NCBI GenBank assembly: GCA_963809695.1
Contig: CAWEKI010000007.1
Location: 496,001 to 560,000 of the forward strand
DNA length: 64,000 bases
Direction of reading: 5' to 3'
From: JAGDMJ01 sp963809695
GTDB lineage: Bacteria; Bacteroidota; Ignavibacteria; UBA10030; UBA6906
The notes under the pieces are model-generated. The model did not search any database, was not told the DNA's origin, and was given only the letters and a program-made list of their open reading frames with translations. Shown here piece by piece: positions 63,614 through 64,000 of this stretch (positions within the stretch are counted from its first letter, which is position 1; each line of letters opens with the position of its first letter). The translations under genes and the position numbers were made by a program.

Positions 63614-63851
63614 CTTAACCTCCCAAGAAAACCCGATGGCATCCATTTTGGTAGTTCTTGGAATATTACCGGAAGCAGTTCTGTGAAACGAGAGCGGGAT
63701 GAAGCAGATGAATACGGAGGGAATTTTGTATTTTTATTGTAGAAAGTCAAGTACTATTTACGGCTCAGACCGGCTTGGGCGGGGCAAAATCCGAAGGATT
63801 TTCTTTGAAGCGGCCAGGTAAGCACTTATTGCCACAAAGTATACGAATTAA

Positions 63852-63867
63852 CGCTAAAACTAGCGTG
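63852..63867. repeat. Small inverted repeat ACGCTA-AAAC-TAGCGT
   Basis: A perfect 6-base stem with a four-base loop, 28 bases upstream of the -35 box at 63896. It is too short for a terminator and may be an operator half-site pair. Confidence 0.3.
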
Positions 63868-63895
63868 TATTTTGAAAGAAAATCTTATATTTCAT

Positions 63896-63924
63896 TGACA
63901 TTTGAATTTCCTTTTTGTATTCTT
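63896..63924 (+). promoter_or_regulatory. Promoter reading out of the window
   Basis: TTGACA (63896-63901), a 17-base spacer and TATTCT (63919-63924) match the sigma-70 consensus at 6 of 6 and 4 of 6 positions. The extended TATTCTTG is also one base from the Bacteroidota -7 motif TAnnTTTG. The gene it serves would start after 64000. Confidence 0.5.
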
Positions 63925-64000
63925 GTAGCCAAATTCCAACTGTTCTTTCTCCTTACTAAGCTCAACGGGACTAACTTCGCCTATGAAGCTAGGCTTCAGC

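Larger units (their letters stand above)
63516..64000. other. AT-rich non-coding end of the window
   Basis: The last 485 bases hold no gene and are clearly richer in A+T than the rest. They contain palindromes at 63575-63582 (GAACGTTC), 63604-63613 (TTACCGGTAA) and 63852-63867, and a promoter near 63896. It is probably the control region between the minus-strand repeat protein and a plus-strand gene outside the window. Confidence 0.6.

Noticed and set aside
1..64000. CRISPR arrays, tRNA or rRNA genes, insertion sequences
   Set aside because: No regularly spaced repeats, cloverleaf-like sequences, rRNA blocks or transposase motifs were seen while reading the window.

Overview
The window is about 58% GC with dense, mostly plus-strand coding. 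It looks like a member of the Bacteroidota/FCB superphylum, most like an Ignavibacteria-type lineage. The main reason is that at least five predicted secreted proteins end in a type IX secretion (T9SS) type A sorting domain containing a YPNPFNP- or FPNPFNP-like motif. A PorV/PorQ-family protein and a TonB-dependent receptor with a carboxypeptidase-regulatory-like N-domain agree with this. No rRNA, tRNA or CRISPR array was seen, so the placement is an inference.

Region 1 (1-33.8 kb) is one uninterrupted plus-strand type VI secretion (T6SS) island. It opens inside tssM and continues tagF, tssA, tssB, tssC, hcp, tssE, tssF, tssG and tssH/clpV, the gene content of a canonical T6SSi rather than the Bacteroidota-type T6SSiii. 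Between clpV and vgrG lie accessory and cargo genes: a short adaptor-like gene, a LysM/peptidoglycan-binding gene and the start of an OmpA-like gene (all broken by many frameshifts), then an intact LysM paralogue, a protein with class A beta-lactamase/DD-peptidase motifs but no signal peptide, and a zinc-protease-like protein. After vgrG come a 34-codon ORF, a PAAR protein with a long extension, a 953-residue OmpA/peptidoglycan-binding/metzincin fusion, two further unknown or adaptor proteins, a cell-wall-hydrolase-like effector candidate with an exported immunity candidate, an Eag-like DcrB/DUF1795 chaperone, and a membrane FHA-lytic transglycosylase fusion.

Region 2 (33.8-46.0 kb) is a mixed housekeeping and envelope segment: T9SS-tailed secreted proteins, a GIN/DUF2807 lipoprotein, an ArsP/YraQ-type permease, a DUF362 protein with a T9SS tail, a glycine-zipper lipoprotein, an exported Pcm-like methyltransferase, a minus-strand mgsA-hemerythrin pair, a YidB-like protein and a CPBP membrane protease.

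Region 3 (46.3-63.5 kb) looks like a glycan-use locus without SusD: a TonB-dependent receptor, its secreted partner, a PorV/PorQ-like protein, an IPT/TIG lipoprotein, then a GH31 enzyme with a PA14 insert, a GH2 beta-galactosidase-type enzyme and a clan GH-A hydrolase with a T9SS tail. A convergent T9SS-tailed protein made of two near-identical domains closes the region. The enzyme set would fit a xylose-, galactose- and arabinose-decorated plant glycan such as xyloglucan. The last 480 bases are AT-rich and non-coding, with palindromes and a good promoter pointing out of the window.
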